Part shown: in pieces, positions 13,554-24,899 of the stretch
Layout: the number at the start of each line of letters is the position of its first letter
Numbering within the stretch: position 1 is the stretch's first letter
Assembly (NCBI GenBank): GCA_036320915.1
Contig: JAXBDG010000009.1
Location: 1,984,001 to 2,048,000 of the forward strand
Direction of reading: 5' to 3'
Length of the DNA stretch: 64,000 nt
Source of the DNA: Linnemannia elongata
Lineage: Eukaryota; Mortierellomycota; Mortierellomycetes; Mortierellales; Mortierellaceae
Made by a program: the position numbers and the translations under genes
The notes under the pieces: model-generated
The model's input: the letters and a program-made list of their open reading frames with translations, nothing else
Databases searched by the model: none
What the model was told of the DNA's origin: nothing

Positions 13554-16320
13554 AACAGACATCAGGACTGAAACACCACTCACCACCTACGCTTTGGTTT
13601 CGCCGTGGTCACTCTCCCCTCACTCTGTATCAACCATGACGAAAAACAACAACTGCAACAACAGCGATAAGGAATAACGAGAACAAGGAGCAACAGCGAC
13701 AGCAGATATCTAACTCCCATATCCAAATGTCCATTCAAAATCAATGTAGGTTCGCGACCAGGCCACCAAGACCATCACTGACTGCTTCAACGTCGTCGGT
13801 AACCCTGATTTGATCTCCTCCATCCCCTACTTGGTTGGATGTATCAACCGCCCCGAGGAGGCCGCTGAGTGCATTCACCAGCTCGCCGCCACCACCTTCG
13901 TTACCACCGTCGAGGAGCCCACCCTTGCCATTATGTGCCCTCTTCTTGTCCGTGGTCTCGCTGAGCGTACCCCCTCTATCCAGCGTCAGACCGCTGTCAT
14001 TATCGACAACATGTGCAAGCTCGTCGAGAACCCCGCTCACGCCCAGCAGTTCTTGCCCAAGCTCTTGCCCGGTTTGGACCGCATGATCGAGATCGGTGCC
14101 TCCCCCGAGCTCCGTTCCGTCGCCGAGCGTGCCCGTTCCACCTTGGTCCGTGTCGGTGGTGGTGAGCCCGGTTCCAAGGACCAGGTCGTCATCATTGCCT
14201 ACACTGTCTCGGCCACTGAGGTCCTCGAGGTCCTCAAGGCCAAGGCCACCTTCGTCAAGGAGGACGCCTTCTCTGCCTCCCTCCTTGCCTACGTTTCCAC
14301 CCTCTGCGCCGAGTTGATTGCCTCCCGCAACTTTGAGAAGGACGCCTGGGTCTCTTCCGTCGTCCCTTACCTCACCGCTGTCGGTTCTGATGCCGAGGTC
14401 GCTGCCTTGGCTGACGAGCTCAACGCCTACTACGTTGACTACGATGCCAAGAATGCTCTCGCCAACGCCGCTGTTGAGGATGTTGAGGAGGGTGAGCTTC
14501 TCTGCGATTGCGAGTTCTCCCTCGCCTACGGTGGTATGATTCTTTTGAACAAGACTCGCCTCAACCTTCGCCGTGGTCAGCGTTACGGTCTTTGCGGACC
14601 CAACGGTGTCGGAAAGTCGACCCTCATGCGCGCCATTGCTTCTGGTCAGCTCGAGGGCTTCCCCTCGCCCGATGAGCTCAAGACCGTCTTTGTCGAGCAC
14701 AACTTGCAAGCTGAGGATGCCGATCTTCCCGTCGTCACCTTCATCTTCAACGATGAGAACATTAAGAACCTCGAGCGTAAGGCCGTTATTGACATGCTCG
14801 AGTCTGTCGGTTTCGATCAGGAGAAGCAGGAGCAGGCCGTCGGTTCCCTTTCCGGTGGTTGGAAGATGAAGTTGGAGTTGGCTCGTGCCATGTTGATGAA
14901 CGCCGATATCTTGTTGTTGGACGAGCCTACCAACCATTTGGATGTTGCTAACGTCGCCTGGTTGCAGAACTACCTCAACTCGCTCACCAACGTCACCTCC
15001 ATGATCGTTTCCCACGACTCTGGTTTCCTCGACACCGTCTGCACTGGTATTATCCACTACGAGACCCGCAAGCTCAAGAAGTACAAGGGTAACTTGTCCA
15101 AGTTCGTCGAGCAGTACCCCGCTGGTCGTTCTTACTACGAGTTGTCGGCTTCGCCCATCGCATTTAAGCTTCCCGAGCCCGGTTTCTTGGATGGTGTCAA
15201 GTCCAAGGATAAGGCTCTCGTCAAGCTTCAGAACATCGACTTTGCCTACCCCGGTTCCTCCAAGTTGACCATCATGAACATGTCCTGCCAAGTTTCCTTG
15301 AACTCCCGTGTTGCCGTCATTGGCCCCAACGGAGCCGGAAAGTCCACCCTTATCAAGGTCTTGACCGGTGAGACTGCCCCCACCGATGGTGTTGTCACCA
15401 AGCACCCCAACGTCCGTGTCGCCTACGTCGCCCAGCACGCCTTCCACCACGTCGAGCAGCACTTGGAGAAGACCCCCAACGAGTACATCCGCTGGCGTTA
15501 CCAGTACGGCGAGGATCGCGAGATGGTCAACAAGGCCACCCGCAAGATCTCGCCCGAAGAGGAGGCTCAGATGAAGAAGTTCATCCAGTGGGAGATTAAC
15601 GAGAAGATCGAGAAGGTCCAGATCGAGGATCTCTACGGACGTCGCAAGGCCAAGCGCTCCTTCGAGTACGAGGTTCAGTTCGTTGGCCGCTCCTATGAGG
15701 ACAACGCCTGGATCCCCCGTGAGAAGCTCGAGGAGTGGGGTTTCGAGAAGGTCCTTCAGGCTTTCGATGACAAGGAGGCCGCTAAGGCTGGTGCCTGGAC
15801 CCGCTCCTTGACCGCCGTTGAGGTCGAGAAGCACTTGGGTGATCTCGGTCTCGATGCCGAGTTCGCTACCCACTCCCGCATCAAGGGTCTCTCCGGAGGA
15901 CAGAAGGTCAAGGTCGTCCTTGCCGCCGCCATGTGGCTTAACCCCCATTTGTTGGTCTTGGACGAGCCCACCAACTACTTGGATCGTGACTCCCTTGGTG
16001 CTTTGTCCTTGGCCATCAAGGAGTTCGGTGGTGGAGTTGTCATTATTTCCCACAACCGCGAGTTCACTGATGAGGTCACTGTCGAGAAGTGGTCCGTTGT
16101 CGCTGGTGTCTTGACCGTCACCGGTAACAACTACACCCAGAAGAACTTGGAGAAGATCGTCATGAAGGAGGAGGAGGTCAAGGTCGATGCTTTCGGTAAC
16201 GTCGAGAAGGTCAAGTCTACCCGCAAGTTGTCCCGTAAGGAGCTCAAGGACAAGCAGAAGCGTCGCGCTGCTGCCAAGAAGCGTGGTGAGGAGGTCTCTG
16301 ACTCCGAGGAGGAGTTCTAA
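12570..16320 (+). CDS. TEF3: Translation elongation factor 3 (eEF3)
   Basis: Predicted 1031-aa ribosome-bound ABC ATPase in four exons: 12570-12967, 13063-13120, 13343-13411, 13750-16320. eEF3 helps release E-site tRNA during elongation and is a hallmark of fungi. The N-terminal third is HEAT repeats. ABC domain 1 has Walker A GPNGVGKST near residue 458, signature LSGGWKMKLELARAM and Walker B LLLDEPTNHLD. ABC domain 2 has GPNGAGKST near 701, a chromodomain-like insert (about 800-870), LSGGQKVKVVLAAAM and LVLDEPTNYLD. The tail is Lys/Arg-rich and ends DSEEEF, as in other fungal eEF3. The length is close to the roughly 1040 aa usual in yeasts. Codon bias is extreme, which also creates a long antisense open frame with no biological meaning. 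Intron 3 is unusually long (338 nt) and holds an A37 run. Confidence 0.98.
13515..13551 (+). repeat. A37 homopolymer inside eEF3 intron 3
   Basis: A 37-nt uninterrupted A run lies within the third eEF3 intron, which is three to four times longer than intron 1. It could be a retroposed poly(A) tail or simple slippage expansion. Homopolymers of this length are also prone to sequencing error. Confidence 0.8.
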
Positions 16321-16787
16321 ATAACCAAACAAGAACCCTACCCTCTTCGGTTATCATATTCCCCTCCCTCATCATCATTCGCATTCTTTCCTTTAGTTTT
16401 TTCCTTCCTTTGCTTGCATTTTTTCTCGTCTGTAGATATATCCTTTTGGCCTTTTTTTTTCTCTTTTTCTGTTTGACTTTTTTTTTCCTGCCTCACTTAA
16501 TTGTTCTCTTGTCTCATTAAAACGGCATGTCGCTTGTTTTGTTCTGAAAAATTGTTTGCCCGTTGCTCTCTTGCTCTTGTTTGATCTTGTCATGCTTGAG
16601 TGTTATGAAATGAACATCTGCTCGCAAAGAGCAGCCGATCAATTTTTTTTTTTTGCCTTTTCGATTGCTTGTAAGCACAAGATTAAAGAAAAAACGATCG
16701 ACGAAAGTACATACTGTACATTACAATTGCAGGTAAAACAACCTTCCTTTTGATTGCTCCTTTCATCCTCGCTGCCTCTACTTCTTG

Positions 16788-16960
16788 TCATTTCCACCAC
16801 AGAGAAAAGAAACACCAGTCTCGAACTCGTTTAAGTGACATCCAATTCTCTGACGCGCACGAAAATAATATGCGAAGCATATAGAGTCTGGCCGATCTTT
16901 ACGGCTATGAATTCAATTCCTTTGCAATCAGAATCTCGACAGAGTGCTTTAAAAAATCTC
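16788..16960 (+). repeat. Diverged direct repeat, copy A
   Basis: This copy aligns with 17727-17896 over about 170 bp. Shared blocks include CCAATTCTC, GCACGAAA.TAATAT, GATCTTT.ACGGCT, ATTCCTTTG and TCAGAATCTC, followed by AGTGCTTT. I estimate roughly 70% identity with small indels. Neither copy encodes a recognisable protein. Likely remnants of a short non-autonomous mobile element or of an old tandem duplication; the family is unknown. Confidence 0.7.
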
Positions 16961-17726
16961 TTTGGTTATTATTTTCTTTAAAAATGCAAAGAGCTTTATT
17001 AAAGCAAAAAAAAAAAAATAGGGAACGCGATTGCCTTTATTTTCATGGACAGGAACAGGACATGGACTTGGAACTGCACTAGCTACAGAAATCTCAAAAA
17101 TACGGTGCAAGAGCGCGTCAAAGGAGCTTTACCCGGCTCCTGGTTCCACTTCAGCTTGACTTTTCAGTGATAACCAAAGACTCTGAAGCCTAACCAACTA
17201 CAACTCTTGGCGACATTTTAAAGCATGCCATGGATTTGAAACCACTCTTCCAACAACGGTAGTAGCTATCGACCAACAAAAGATCCTCAGCCCAAAAAAC
17301 TGAGCTCCAAGTCAACTCTCAACGATCCTTGTCCACACTTTCCTCAACAACGTACCAAGATTCTTGGCAGCCATCGTTTTCTCACGAGCAGATTAGTGGA
17401 TGGTGATGCTCATCAATGATTTTTTGTTCCCGCAGGTTTCTGGTTGATTTTTTTTTTTTTTTTTTTTTCATTGTTTTCATTGTTTTCCTGAGCCTAGTGG
17501 GATTCAAATTGTTTATCATCATTTTATCTACTCACTCAGTTCATGGTAACTTCTCACAAACTAAATAAAGTAGTACAGCCAGCTTCAATACCTACAAGAG
17601 GATAAAGTCAAACTTTTTGAAGCACTTTCCGATTGGTGCGTCTCTTATTTTTTCTCAGTCGCATTGTTTTAATTAATTTTTGGATTATTTAAAGGATAGG
17701 AGGCAAGGATGTGCCGGTGAATATTG

Positions 17727-17896
17727 TCACTTCCACATAGAACGAACAACAAAGGCTCGGACTCGTCTGGTGACACCCAATTCTCCGACTGCACGAAATA
17801 ATATATATTAGCATCAGTCTTGCTGATCTTTTACGGCTTTGAAGGTCGTGGATTCCTTTGTGGTCAGAATCTCAAACAAAGTGCTTTTAGAAGATC
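17727..17896 (+). repeat. Diverged direct repeat, copy B
   Basis: Second copy of the repeat at 16788-16960, same orientation, about 940 bp downstream. The order and spacing of the shared blocks are kept (TCACTTCCAC, GACTCGT, GTGACA, CCAATTCTC, GATCTTTTACGGCT, GATTCCTTTG, TCAGAATCTC). The 770 bp between the copies shows no similar internal structure that I could see. Confidence 0.7.
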
Positions 17897-17944
17897 GCGT
17901 TTTTTTGCGTTGTAAGGATCCTAAGTTTTGCACGTCCCAACTAT

Positions 17945-18270
17945 TTATTGGTCCCTTTCTGACAGTCCTTGGGACCGCTGATCAGGGTCAGTCGCTAAGG
18001 ATATGACATTTGGTACTATGGGGAGAAAGAGATTTGATGAGTTTGGAATAATAATTTCCAATTGGAGGCCTCCAATTGATAACTTTGCTAACGAGTCACG
18101 CATGTAGAATGGCAGGGGGGTTCCTTGATTTGGATCCCCGTCTCCACAATTGTTTCTCCTGGTGCCTCCCCATTCACTGGAATCATTGGCCAAGTCTCGT
18201 TGAAAAAATTGGGTCTGGTGTCATCTTGGTCAACAGAACGCAGTGTAAAAATTACAAAATTTGATGGCAA
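17945..18270 (-). pseudogene. Possible gene relic with a frameshift at a G/C run
   Basis: Two overlapping minus-strand frames look coding-like. One begins at 18270 and reads to about 18110. The other continues from there to 17945 with a plausible sequence (PFYMRDSLAKLSIGG). The switch falls at a C6 run on the minus strand (18115-18120), so a one-base slip could have broken a single gene. No family was recognised. It lies just beyond repeat copy B. Confidence that this is a real gene fragment is low. Confidence 0.2.
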
Positions 18271-18539
18271 TAGCAGAAAATATCAGTGATGGCGACAACG
18301 TTTGTTTTTGTATTTTTTCGTGCAATCATCAATCATATCAATGCGGAAGGATAAAATGGAAGAAAAGAGAAGCTATGGTACAATGAGGGCGTATGCTAGG
18401 GGAGAAGGGAACGATGATGCTACAGGATATTTGAATGAAAAGAAAAGGCAACAGACAAGAAGTGGTGACAGAGGTAAAAGGGACAAAAAGATAACTAGGA
18501 GCTCAAGGTGAGCTCCGGAGGCACTAATGGCACCTTTTT

Positions 18540-19894
18540 TTACCGACTACAGGTGACAGGGTAGATGTGGGGAATATCCTGAAGCCTCTTGTCATCCAAG
18601 CCAGAGCCATTGGAGTGGCCGTGGCCCCTCTGGTTCATCAGTCTCGACTCGAGCTGGTTGGCCTTCTCCTGCAACATCCTATTCCTGTTCTCAAGGTGTT
18701 TGATGAAATCCACAGCCTTGAACAAGATGGTCGATTTCGAGCTGTTGACATCCTTGAGGTCGGGTATGATATCAGTCATGTCCTTGAATCCGTTGCGAAT
18801 GGTATTCCTTCGCTTCTGCTCGGATGCAATGTGGTTTGCACGCTTCTCCTCTTCCGTCAGCAACTCCTTGTATGGCTTGCGCTTGGTCGTCGCAGGGGTG
18901 GATGGATTGGGGGTGGAATTGGCTGCATCCGAGACAGACCCATCCGAATACGATGCATTGCGCTCCCGACTGCCCTCCTTTTGACCTCGTGAGTTGGAGG
19001 GCGACGACACTGGTGAGGATGAAGTAGGATGCTCGTCCTCGTCCCGCTTGTTCTTCTTGGGGTTGGAAGGTCCATGGCTGTCGCCATTGCTATTTCCGTT
19101 GCTGCTAGTGTTGTTGTTATTCAATGAAAGCTTGGAAAGTTGTTGGATGGGGGTCGAGATCTTGGAGGAATCGCTGCTGGTGGATGTACCCTTGCGTCGG
19201 TCAGTAGACTTGTTGGTCTTTCTCTTTGTTGGCACAGAGACGGCTCCAGCGATGGTATATGGGTTGTTGCCAGAGGGTGAGCCAGGTGAGACAGGAGAGT
19301 CGCCCTGTCGAGGCGAAGATGGGAACCCATGACCAAAATGGTTAGGTAGAGAGTGACCGAAGCTCGACTGGGACGAAGGCGAAGTCATGTCGAAATCCAT
19401 GCTGTTCATCAAGCCAGGGTTGGCGAGGGACGAGGCTGAGGAAGCCGAGTTCAGCATGTAAGGGTTATCCATAAAGGAGCCGGGCATGGTCTCGGGTGTG
19501 AAGAGGGGCAAGTTGGGAAGGTTGGGTATTGCGCTTGGGTCGAATGTAAAGTCCTGGTCGACAACCAATGTATCGAGGAACTCGGAAAAGTAGCGTTGCT
19601 CGGAAGGGTTGAAGAGTTGCATCGAAGGATCTGCTCCCAGTGGTGGAGGCGACGTAGGCAAGTTCAAAAAATCCTGGTTCGACAGCTTAAAGTCTACTCG
19701 AGTGCAAAACAATGTATATGTATGAGCCAGCGAACATATTGTATGTAATATCTGCTTGGCAGTTATGTTATCGTGTTTGCTTCTTCTAGTTTACCATCGT
19801 AAGAAAGAGGCTCGCCAAAGAGACCGTGGCTGGGGCCTGAGAATGGGAGGGGCGATGGGGGTCTGAACCCCGAGTCTGTGTTGAACATGTTCAT
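18540..19894 (-). CDS. Basic helix-loop-helix transcription factor
   Basis: Predicted 417-aa protein in two exons: 19894-19795 and 19693-18540. The join makes SYDDFKLSNQDFL in frame. The N-terminal ~250 residues are rich in Ser, Pro, Asn and Gly and are probably disordered activation sequence. A bHLH domain lies near residues 300-370: basic region KRANHIASEQKRRNTIRNGF, then DMTDIIPDL, the loop and STILFKAVDFIKHLENRNRML, continuing into a short leucine-zipper-like helix. The His/Glu/Arg spacing in the basic region predicts E-box (CANNTG) binding. The HIASEQKRR signature resembles fungal Ino4-like and animal Mlx-like proteins. Target genes cannot be read from the sequence. The protein ends soon after the zipper. 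A long C+T-rich leader precedes the ATG on its coding strand. Confidence 0.88.
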
Positions 19895-21140
19895 GATGAC
19901 GAGTGTATGTATGCGTGCGTTGAGAAGTGTGAATAAGGTTGAACAAGTGAGGATGATAACTTTCGTTGGAGAGGAGGAGGAGGAGGAGGAAGAGGAGGAG
20001 GAAGTGAAGGAGGAGTGGAGTAAGGAAAAGGAAAAGGGGAAGGGGAGAGAGAAAGTATGTGTGTGTGTGGGTGTGAATGTGAGAAGAAAGGATGTATATG
20101 TGTGTGTAAGGGTTGTGGAGAAGAGGAGAGACAGAAGTCAAAGGGGAGAGAGAGAAGGGAAAGAGAGGAGCAGGAAGCAGAAAGGGGTGAAAATCAAAAG
20201 AGGAAGGAGGAAGGAAAGGAAGGAAGAAAGTAAGAGTAGGTCCCGGGTTGGGCAAGACAGGGCAGGGCAGGGCAGGGCAAGATCGAATTTCAAAAGAGGA
20301 GGGGGGAGGGGGGAATGAGTAAATGAGTAAGAGAGAGAGAGAGAGGAAAGGATGAAGAGAAGAAAAGGAAGAAAAGGAAGAAAAGAACAGCAAAACGATT
20401 GGACAGAAAGTAAAAAAAGAAAAGAAAAAAAAAAAAAAAAAAAAGAGAGAGGGAGAGAGAGAGAAAGAAGGGTAAAGACACGAAAGAGTTAAAGAGGGAG
20501 AGGAAGGAATAAAAAGAAAAACACAACGAAAAAATGCAGAGGAGGAGGGGATGACAAGTAACACTGCCGGTACACAAAGAGAGATGTGTGAGAGGGCGGG
20601 TGACCTGCTTGCACTTAAAGGTCGAGTCTCGTACAAAGAGCTGATTGGGTCTTGCTTCCTTTATTTCATTTTTGATCAAGTTGAGAGATGTATTTTTGTC
20701 GAAACTCGAAACTATGTGATTTCTAGCTTGCTTGCTGTACACACACACACACACTCTAATGGTTTGAGAGACAGAAGGGAACTCAGCTCTCTCTCTCTTT
20801 CGTTCCCGAGGAGTACTGTACTCTCACTCCACTCGACCACCTCCAATTGATGTACTTTACACTGTGGAGAGAAGTACCTTGGGCACTTACCTCAACAAGA
20901 CTACCCACACACCCCGTATCTCGAGTAATATAACTGTCTCCAAACTGGAGACGTCTGTTCCACACTCTTTACATTCCTTCCGAGCCCAACCTCTTGCAAA
21001 CGTACATCATGCATCGTCCTGTATTATATCCTCATCAACATACCATGGCTATTGTGTTGATGTTATTGTATTCTTTGCGCTGCCCGTGGGGTGCAGCAGT
21101 AACGAACTGTTATGCTTGCAAACTCACTCAACAACGAGAG

Positions 21141-21187
<47 letters not shown>

Positions 21188-22585
21188 AGCATGACATAAA
21201 CATCTTCTGCGGGAAGAGCATAACACTTTGGGCCTAAGAAGGAGAAACCTCTCATTTTTGTAGATGGAGGGAAGGGAAGCAGACGAGCACTGTATCTCTC
21301 GACTGGTAGAACCTCCATCCCAGCCTGTTGCTCCCAGAAATCCCGCTTGTTCTTTATGTATGCCAGCCCAAATACCAACAGCAACACCAACGGCAGCACC
21401 CACAAGCAACAACACAATACAAAAAACTCTCTCTCTCCAAGCTCCAACGACTATGGATGGTCCCTGTGCCCCCTTCCTCGTCGTTGTCTTCTGCGATTGG
21501 TTGAAGAAGGACTTAACGTAACCCCCACAGTGTGCAAACACATGTTTGGTTTACTTATTTATTCCGGGCTCACTACGCCTTCCTTCTCTTCTCTACTTCT
21601 CTCCCTACCAGTTCAGGTTTCTTCCTTAGGGTACTGTGTACTCACACTCGCTCTTCCGCTCCACCTCGTTGTTACTCTCTTGCGAAGATCTAATAAAAAT
21701 AATGAGCTTCGCAACAGAAGCAGTAGAAAAACAAACACCCAAATCAATCAACCGCAAAAAAGATGACAATTCCGTTTACGTCTGTGCCTTTCGGATAGCT
21801 ACCCTGACCAACAGAAAAGTAGCCCTTCTCAACGGCCGAGACTTGTTGCTGCTTTGTTTTCTGTTACGAGGTGATGGTGGTAGTGGTAGAAAATAGGACA
21901 AATGACCAAACAGTCGAGCAATTGGCTGCAAGGTACAAACATCAACAACGACAACCACGTTTGTGGGCGCCATCGGATATTCCAGCCACGGTAAACAAAG
22001 GTCTTCAGACAGAAAGAGGAAAGGAAAGAGGGACGAAGCCTGGATCCGCAATGTTCGCCAATGCGTACCCCCTTGCAAGAACCACAATGAGAAGGATCCG
22101 CGAAAATAAGGTGTAATAATGACAATGCGTACGATATAAAGGAGAGGAAATATCAACGACGAGACGGAGCGTTTCTGTTCATGAGTCTACAGTAATTGAA
22201 CACAGAACGATGTGTAGAAAAGTCCAAGGCGTTTGCGTGCAGCATACCTCCTGCTCCTGCAGTGTACTTTTTTCTTTTCTCCGCCCTGCTCTTTTCCGGT
22301 TTTTTCTTGGAGTCTGAATGTCCTCAAGTGCAAGAGCATTCTTAGATCCTTGTGACGACTGTGCAGTCGATCCCCTTAAGCTAATTTAATCCTCCCTTCA
22401 GGCCAGCCCTGAACTTGCGCCCAGCAGCCTGTGGAGTGTGAGGTAGGAGAGAGTCAGCCTGACAGCTTGACCTTTTGATTTTATCGTCTTTTTCCACTCA
22501 TCACCACACTATCATTTCATACATCCACCTTTCAAGTTACACTTCATCTGCACAACCCTATCGACACCCTTCGATCTCTCCTGCA
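19895..22585. promoter_or_regulatory. Divergent region between bHLH and bZIP genes
   Basis: About 2.7 kb without a supported gene. The first 650 bp are nearly pure purine on the + strand, including GGA triplets at 19971-20004 and A-rich runs near 20430, giving the bHLH gene a polypyrimidine leader. An A46 run lies at 21141-21186. Small frames at 21.6-22.1 kb have no recognisable domain. The right end is the bZIP promoter and leader. Confidence 0.45.
21141..21186 (+). repeat. A46 homopolymer
   Basis: Forty-six consecutive A residues in intergenic DNA, preceded by AACGAGAG. I saw no target-site duplication or recognisable SINE/LINE body next to it. Length should be treated as approximate because homopolymers are error-prone. 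Confidence 0.8.
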
Positions 22586-24478
22586 ATGACTTCGACAATG
22601 AGGGTCCTGCCCGAACTCCGCATCATTCAGCAGGAGTTTGACCGCCGAGACAAGAGACCCTATTCAGGAAAATCCGGTCGAGGTAACCCAATGGTCTTTG
22701 TACTTGTCAAGAACCAACTGGTCTACTGCACCATTCATTTGTATAGTTCAATGCAACTAACTATATCTCTCTCTCTTGCTCCACATAGGAACCTCTGATG
22801 ATGACGAGGACGAGGATGGCAACAGGGCCAGAAAAAAGCCTGGTCGCAAGCCCAATCCCGCCTCGCCTGCCGTACGCAAGGAGCAGAACAGGGCTGCTCA
22901 GCGAGCGTTCCGAGACCGTAAGGAGCGACACCTGCAAGAGATGGAGAGTACGATCAAGGAGCTCAAGGAAACCAACAACGACATCACACAGGAAGCCCGT
23001 CGCCTGCAGAATGCCAACGATCTGCTGCAGAGCGAAAACTTTTATCTGCGGGAGGTTGTCTTTTCGTTCGAGACGGCCCTGAGCAAGGGCGGCCACGTCG
23101 TCATCCTCCAGGAGGTTAAGGCTGAGCTCTATCGACGCCACTATGAAAAGCATTCGGCCAGGAAGCTCGTTCCACCACCCCCACCCCCAGTTACCACAAC
23201 ACCTGCTGCATCAACACAAGACCACCAGTCAACTTCAACGCAATCCATGTTTATCCCTACTGGAAGTTTTCTTGTTCGACCAGAGTGCACCGACGCCGTG
23301 TCTAGCGCCCGCCAGCGACAGGAATTTGGCCAGGCCGTAATGAATGCCATCACCATCAATTGCTCAAAGTCACCATCGTCCCCCGCGTCTATCATGTCAT
23401 CATCCTCATCGACCTCCAACGGATCAACCTCATTATCTGACAGTCCTCCACTGCCGAGCAGGGCTTGCTCTCCAGTCGTTTGGGAGAGACCAGGAGCAAA
23501 AGCAACACCGGATCCCCACGACGACAATATTTTCTCCATGAGCAGCGACATTTTCTACAAGGCCCCCTCTCCTCGCTCTTTTCTCGATGCCTATCACGCC
23601 AGGCTTGCAAGGTCGAGTTCTCCCTTTTCACCCATCACCATCCCTCGTTCCGCCATGTCAGGTCAGGATACCCAGATGGGGGCCAGGGTCACTGAATACA
23701 CCAAGCAGCCAACAATGTTTGACGAGCTGCAGTCGTCTCTCTTTCCACCAGGCACGCTACAATCTCTTATCCACAACGAACTTCCGACCCCTCAAGAGAT
23801 TGTGAACGACGTCCCTCTGCTCGATCAGTTGGACAGCAGTGCTTCCTCCAAAGACCCTGTCATTTCATCTGGATACCAGGCTTTCCCCTTTTCGCTCTCG
23901 CTTATGGATTCTCCTCTCCCGAACGAGCCATCGTCGATTTTGGACGATGACAATGGAGAGTACCGGTTGTCGACACCAACGCTGGGGCTTGACGACGGCC
24001 TGAAGCAGGAAGTTATTCCTACCAAACGACTTCAATTGGAGATTCGCGTTCTTGCCTCGGCACCTCCTGCTGTGGACCCTAATATTGACGTCAAGGTCTA
24101 CTCGCTCCCCCACGACCCTCGCATCGACTTGATTCCTTGCCCCAGACTCCGGGCACAAATGATTCTTCACCAAAACAAGTTTGATATCGAAGACCTTTGC
24201 CAGCTCCTCATCAACGAGGCCATTTGCCACGGTCACCCTCTGGATCCACACAGCTGGGAGCTCCCTGAACGGTTCTTTGACCAGTACGGTTTCTTACTTG
24301 GACAAGAGATGTTGCGACACCGCAACAAGATTTGGCCAAAAAAGGATGAACCCCTTGCAGGTAAGCTTCCGCTTTTTTCTCGTCATTGTTATTTGTGTTG
24401 GTGCTCTTACTTGGGTATGTCGTTCTAATCTTTGTTGTTTTTTCGAACCAACTTGTAGAAACGTCCAAGGCACATTGA
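22586..24478 (+). CDS. bZIP transcription factor, Yap/AP-1-like, with DUF3425-type C-terminus
   Basis: Predicted 562-aa protein in three exons: 22586-22682, 22789-24360, 24459-24478. The last exon adds only ETSKAH before the stop. The basic region near residues 50-80 has the fungal Yap/Pap1 signature QNRAAQRAFRDRKERH and is followed by a leucine zipper. The basic region is preceded by RKKPGRKP, a likely nuclear localisation signal or AT-hook-like patch. The middle is Ser/Pro-rich and probably disordered. Near the C-terminus, IDLIPCPRLRAQMILHQ and the later DPHSWELPERFFDQYGFLLG match the DUF3425 region found in many fungal bZIP proteins. Two cysteines occur near the C-terminus, but I see no clear Yap1-type cysteine-rich redox domain, so a role in oxidative stress is not shown. 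Confidence 0.9.
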
Positions 24479-24899
24479 ATGTAGCGTGCATAATTACTCT
24501 TTATTATTCATATCTGGTATGGCTTTCGGGATCACCATCTCTAATTATTCCTGGTCGTCGCTTCACTATCCCAGGACCTCCCTTCGCATCCCAATAACTG
24601 CTGTACTTTATCCCTCCCTTATTATCCGCTCCCTCCCCTCCATACCCCCACAACCCATTATGTATTCGTATCTTTCTTTCTTTCTGTAACCACCACTCAC
24701 TGTTTCTGTCACCATAGCGTGCTCCTTATCAACTGTCAACGCCGACCATGCAAACAAATAAAAAAACACAAATTTTCTCAATGTACTTTGGCTGGAATGT
24801 GAGGTATTCGAGGTCAATTTAGAACAAAACAACGAGGGAGGTGTTCAAACCTTTATAATCTCTTCATATTTCTTTATCAAACTTTCCGTCGACGAAGCA
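24479..24899. other. Intergenic, bZIP 3' flank and derlin promoter
   Basis: About 420 bp between two genes on the same strand. No gene was recognised. Confidence 0.5.

Larger units (their letters stand above)
16321..18539. other. Gene-poor, A+T-richer intergenic region
   Basis: About 2.2 kb between eEF3 and the bHLH gene, convergent in layout. The first part is eEF3 3' UTR. The rest holds a diverged direct-repeat pair, a T run of about 21 nt at 17448-17468, a 20-bp palindrome at 18059-18078 and a possible gene relic at 17945-18270. No intact gene was recognised. Confidence 0.55.

Noticed and set aside
13741..16332. 863-codon minus-strand open frame opposite eEF3
   Set aside because: It mirrors the last eEF3 exon. 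Extreme C-ending codon bias removes stop codons on the opposite strand, and the translation (Leu/Gly/Asp/Val-rich) has no domain. The sense strand encodes an unmistakable eEF3.
21636..21896. Possible small ORF MSFATEAVEKQTPKS... at 21.7 kb
   Set aside because: No domain, no splice partner, and composition no different from neighbouring random frames.
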